From Flavobacteriales bacterium (GTDB taxonomy: Bacteria > Bacteroidota > Bacteroidia > Flavobacteriales_E > Vicingaceae), in NCBI GenBank assembly GCA_020635825.1, contig JACJZA010000008.1:243787-307786 (forward strand): a stretch of DNA of 64,000 bases. The letters run 5' to 3'. Position numbers and translations under genes: made by a program. This document shows positions 62,859 through 64,000 of this stretch, one piece after another; within the stretch, counting starts at the first letter, position 1; each line of letters opens with the position of its first letter. A model generated the notes under the pieces. The model had not been told where the DNA came from and did no database searches. It saw nothing but the letters and a program-made list of their open reading frames with translations.

Positions 62859-62865
62859 GGCTAAT

Positions 62866-62872
62866 CCTCCTT
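62866..62872 (-). promoter_or_regulatory. Strong Shine-Dalgarno sequence before infC
   Basis: Minus-strand AAGGAGG, seven bases before the ATA start. Most genes in this window have no such sequence, as is usual in Bacteroidota, where the anti-Shine-Dalgarno is thought to be masked on the ribosome. It lies in the 16-base gap after the thrS stop. Confidence 0.85.
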
Positions 62873-62874
62873 AA

Positions 62875-64000
62875 TTATTTTGTTACTAAATCAGTTTTTA
62901 TTTCTTCATTTATGATATTGGAAAAATCTTCTACACTAAATTCACCCAAATCTCCAATACCATGTTTACGAACAGAAACGATGTTTTTTTCTACTTCTTT
63001 CTCTCCAATTATCAGCATAAAAGGCACTTTTGTAACCTCTGCATCTCTAATTTTTCGTCCCACTTTTTCATTCCTGTCGTCAACGAAGCCGCGAATATCG
63101 TAATTATTTAGCAAATTTAAAATATTTTGAGCTTTTTCGTTGAACTTTTCACTTACCGGTAAAATAGCTACTTGGTCAGGTGTTAACCATAAAGGGAAAT
63201 TTCCACCACAGTGTTCTATCAGAACGGCTACAAATCGTTCCATAGAACCGAAAGGAGCTCTATGAATCATTACAGGACGGTGTAATTCGTTATCGCTGCC
63301 TTTGTATTCCAATTCAAATCTTTCCGGTAAATTATAATCTACTTGTATAGTTCCTAGCTGCCAACTTCTTCCTAAAGCATCTTTCACCATAAAGTCTAAC
63401 TTAGGTCCGTAGAATGCTGCTTCACCGTATTCCACCACTGTTTTTAATCCCTTATCATTGGCTGCGTTGATGATTGCTTGTTCCGCTTTGTCCCAGTTTT
63501 CATCAGTTCCAATGTATTTTTCTCTGTTTTCTTTATCTCTCAATGAAATTTGTGCTGTATAATCATCAAATCCAAGCGCATTAAAAACATACAGAACTAG
63601 GTCAATCACTTTTTTAAATTCATCCTCTACTTGATCAGGACGACAAAATAAGTGAGCATCATCTTGGGTAAAGCTACGGACTCTTGTTAAGCCATGTAAT
63701 TCACCACTTTGTTCGTAACGATAAACCGTACCAAATTCAGCAAATCTAACCGGTAAATCTTTGTAAGAACGAGGAGAACTTTTGTAAATCTCACAATGGT
63801 GAGGGCAGTTCATTGGTTTTAATAAAAACTCTTCACCTTCATGGGGAGTTAAAATGGGTTGAAAAGAATCTTCACCATACTTTTCATAATGACCTGAAGT
63901 TACATAAAGGTTTTTGTGACCAATATGGGGAGTAACAACAGGAAGATATCCGGCTTTTAGTTGCGCTTTCTTTAAGAAATTTTCTAATCTTTCTCTTAGC
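62875..64000 (-). CDS. thrS: Threonyl-tRNA synthetase (5' end outside the window)
   Basis: The C-terminal 375 residues of about 640. Class II core with motif 2 (NCPHHCEIYKSS; FAEFGTVYRYEQSGELHGL; VRSFTQDDAHLF) and motif 3 (GSMERFVAVLIEHCGG). The zinc ligands are present: Cys in MNCPHH, His in DDAHLF and His in MIHRAPFG. The anticodon-binding domain closes the protein (VAILPVSEKFNEKA to VTK). The N-terminal editing domain is outside the window. First gene of thrS-infC-rpmI-rplT. Confidence 0.96.
   Translation of the reverse strand, partial: LRERLENFLKKAQLKAGYLPVVTPHIGHKNLYVTSGHYEKYGEDSFQPILTPHEGEEFLLKPMNCPHHCEIYKSSPRSYKDLPVRFAEFGTVYRYEQSGELHGLTRVRSFTQDDAHLFCRPDQVEDEFKKVIDLVLYVFNALGFDDYTAQISLRDKENREKYIGTDENWDKAEQAIINAANDKGLKTVVEYGEAAFYGPKLDFMVKDALGRSWQLGTIQVDYNLPERFELEYKGSDNELHRPVMIHRAPFGSMERFVAVLIEHCGGNFPLWLTPDQVAILPVSEKFNEKAQNILNLLNNYDIRGFVDDRNEKVGRKIRDAEVTKVPFMLIIGEKEVEKNIVSVRKHGIGDLGEFSVEDFSNIINEEIKTDLVTK

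Noticed and set aside
1..64000. tRNA, rRNA, CRISPR, IS or prophage
   Set aside because: Looked for clover-leaf signatures, regularly spaced repeats, transposase or integrase motifs in the gaps and frames; none found.

Overview
The window is a stretch of AT-rich chromosome from a Bacteroidota bacterium, most likely a member of the Flavobacteriia or a near relative. The evidence is three secreted proteins with type IX secretion (T9SS) C-terminal sorting domains, several Bacteroidota-type outer-membrane barrel proteins carrying TSP3 and SPOR modules, promoter boxes resembling TAnnTTTG, almost no Shine-Dalgarno sequences, and lineage-typical genes (the M61 peptidase, DUF3127, DUF2490, the citrulline hydrolase CtlX, and E1-alpha plus E2 of pyruvate dehydrogenase with no E1-beta between them). 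Both ends are cut inside genes: asnA on the left and thrS on the right. I see no tRNA, rRNA, CRISPR array, insertion sequence or prophage. The window reads as stable core chromosome with lineage-specific islands.

Layout. 1-690: asnA, preceded at 691-1013 by what reads as two tandem ribosome-mediated attenuators with Asn-rich leader peptides. 1184-4896: etfB-etfA, a bifunctional nuclease and a nucleoside transporter. 4899-12802 (minus): a membrane protein, a TPR/PD40/OmpA protein, an AsmA-like protein, a dicarboxylate or amino-acid symporter and aroC. 12925-18522: hutI, two small membrane proteins, an M61 peptidase and lpdA. 18618-26659: an exopolysaccharide locus (amidotransferase, glycosyltransferase, Wza-like exporter, Wzc-like tyrosine kinase with a Tyr-Gly tail, rmlC, WecA-like transferase). 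26662-30182: uvrA and a LOG-family hydrolase. 30361-35148: three related envelope genes. 35153-38895 (minus): PASTA protein, T9SS cargo and rluD. 38939-41386 (minus): a lipoprotein, VTC-domain, DUF4956 and DUF2490 operon. 41570-47428: cdd, pdhA, E2, a membrane protein and recG. 47432-48688 (minus): a T9SS cargo. 48779-52538 (minus): a probable copper locus centred on an MbnP-like protein and a MauG/MbnH-like di-heme protein. 52589-57805: miaA, an AddA-like helicase-nuclease and a T9SS cargo. 57849-61538 (minus): ctlX, DUF3127, an SLC13 transporter and cdaA. 61627-64000 (minus): rplT, rpmI, infC and thrS. infC appears to start at ATA behind a strong Shine-Dalgarno sequence.

How genes work together. 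lpdA, pdhA and the E2 gene supply E3, E1-alpha and E2 of the pyruvate dehydrogenase complex. EtfAB passes electrons from acyl-CoA dehydrogenases. The polysaccharide genes cover priming (WecA-like), sugar supply (RmlC), assembly (glycosyltransferase), length control (Wzc-like) and export (Wza-like). In the copper locus, an MbnH-like enzyme probably modifies its MbnP-like partner to make a copper-binding envelope lipoprotein. The most novel-looking elements are the tandem asparagine attenuator, the MbnP/MbnH locus with its intercistronic hairpin, and the VTC/DUF4956 operon.
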